From: Microcaldota archaeon
Lineage (GTDB): Archaea > Micrarchaeota > Micrarchaeia > Micrarchaeales > CABMGC01
NCBI GenBank assembly: GCA_021791075.1
Contig: JAJYXH010000106.1
Span: 1 to 5,216 of the forward strand
Direction of reading: 5' to 3'
DNA: 5,216 bases
Position numbers and translations under genes: made by a program. A model generated the notes under the pieces. It made no database searches. It was not told the DNA's origin and saw nothing but the letters and a program-made list of their open reading frames with translations. Every line of letters starts with the position of its first letter. Position 1 is the first letter of the stretch. This document shows, in pieces, positions 4,950-5,216 of this stretch.

Positions 4950-5216
4950 ATGACGATAAAATTCACTAAGAGAGTCGCGAGCGAACTGATGGACAGGGGC
5001 ATCAGCGCCATAAGGGTCAACCCAAGCGCGTTCGAGGATGCAGACAAGGCCATAACGAGGGACGACGTGAGGAAGCTCATCAGCTCCGGCGGAGTCTACG
5101 CAATCAAGGAGAAGCACAACGTGAGCGCAAGGTCGAAGCTGCTCAGGCAGAAGAGAAGCGAGGGAAGGTCGAGGGGAGTCGGGATGAGGAAGGGAACCAG
5201 GAAGGCAAGGCAGGGA
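4950..5216 (+). CDS. rpl19e: 50S ribosomal protein eL19 (N-terminal part, cut by window end)
   Basis: eL19 is a large-subunit protein of archaea and eukaryotes that helps form an intersubunit bridge. The 89 codons seen are open to the right edge. The family features are KRVASELMDRGISAIRVNPSAFEDADKAITRDDVRKLISSGGVYAIKEK (7-55), then the very basic linker SARSKLLRQKRSEGRSRGVGMRKGTRKARQG (59-89), equivalent to the RGxGxRKGxxxAR motif. Full-length archaeal members are about 150 residues, so roughly the C-terminal 40% is missing. The start could also be the ATG at 4944, which overlaps the eL32 stop as ATGA, but ribosome-binding-site spacing favours 4950. In archaea uL18 and uS5 normally follow. 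Confidence 0.95.
   Translation, partial: MTIKFTKRVASELMDRGISAIRVNPSAFEDADKAITRDDVRKLISSGGVYAIKEKHNVSARSKLLRQKRSEGRSRGVGMRKGTRKARQG

Noticed and set aside
1..5216. Mobile elements, CRISPR arrays, defence or biosynthetic systems
   Set aside because: I searched by eye for direct repeats, terminal inverted repeats, transposase-like motifs and repeat-spacer patterns and found none. The window is core chromosomal housekeeping DNA.

Overview
This window is archaeal chromosomal DNA. It carries a tRNA-Ser gene with a bulge-helix-bulge intron, a divergently transcribed unknown gene, and the first part of a ribosomal-protein operon in the archaeal spc order: Rnp1 - uS17 - uL14 - uL24 - eS4 - uL5 - uS14 - uS8 - uL6 - eL32 - eL19. 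The archaeal assignment rests on the RNase P subunit Rpp29 inside the cluster, on the archaeal/eukaryotic families eS4, eL32 and eL19, on TATA/BRE-type promoters and on the archaeal-type tRNA intron. The sequences are fairly divergent and compact (for example a short uS17 and a 227-residue eS4). A small-genome or uncultivated lineage is therefore plausible, but I cannot assign a phylum from sequence alone.

Layout. Bases 1-126 hold tRNA-Ser(UGA), with a 43-nt intron at the canonical 37/38 position and a long variable arm. A 179-residue unknown protein lies on the minus strand, tail to tail with the tRNA and only 13 bp from it. A 162-bp divergent intergenic region (680-841) holds one TATA-like element for each direction. 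Both elements sit about 26-27 bp from an ATG, so both transcripts are predicted to be leaderless or nearly so. From 842 to the right edge every gene is on the plus strand and tightly packed. Junctions range from an 11-nt overlap to a 13-nt gap, and the window ends inside eL19.

How the genes work together. The operon encodes primary rRNA-binding and assembly proteins of both subunits (30S: uS17, eS4, uS14, uS8; 50S: uL14, uL24, uL5, uL6, eL32, eL19), together with one protein of RNase P, the enzyme that matures tRNA 5' ends. Several junctions place a GGTG- or GAGG-type Shine-Dalgarno sequence across or next to the previous stop codon, which suggests translational coupling.

I see no mobile element, CRISPR array, defence system or clearly new multi-gene system. 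The points most worth a second look are the alternative hairpin that competes with the tRNA splicing motif, the break of the usual S10-spc supercluster immediately upstream of rnp1, the near-identical stop/start junction motif, and the unknown protein sharing the divergent promoter region.
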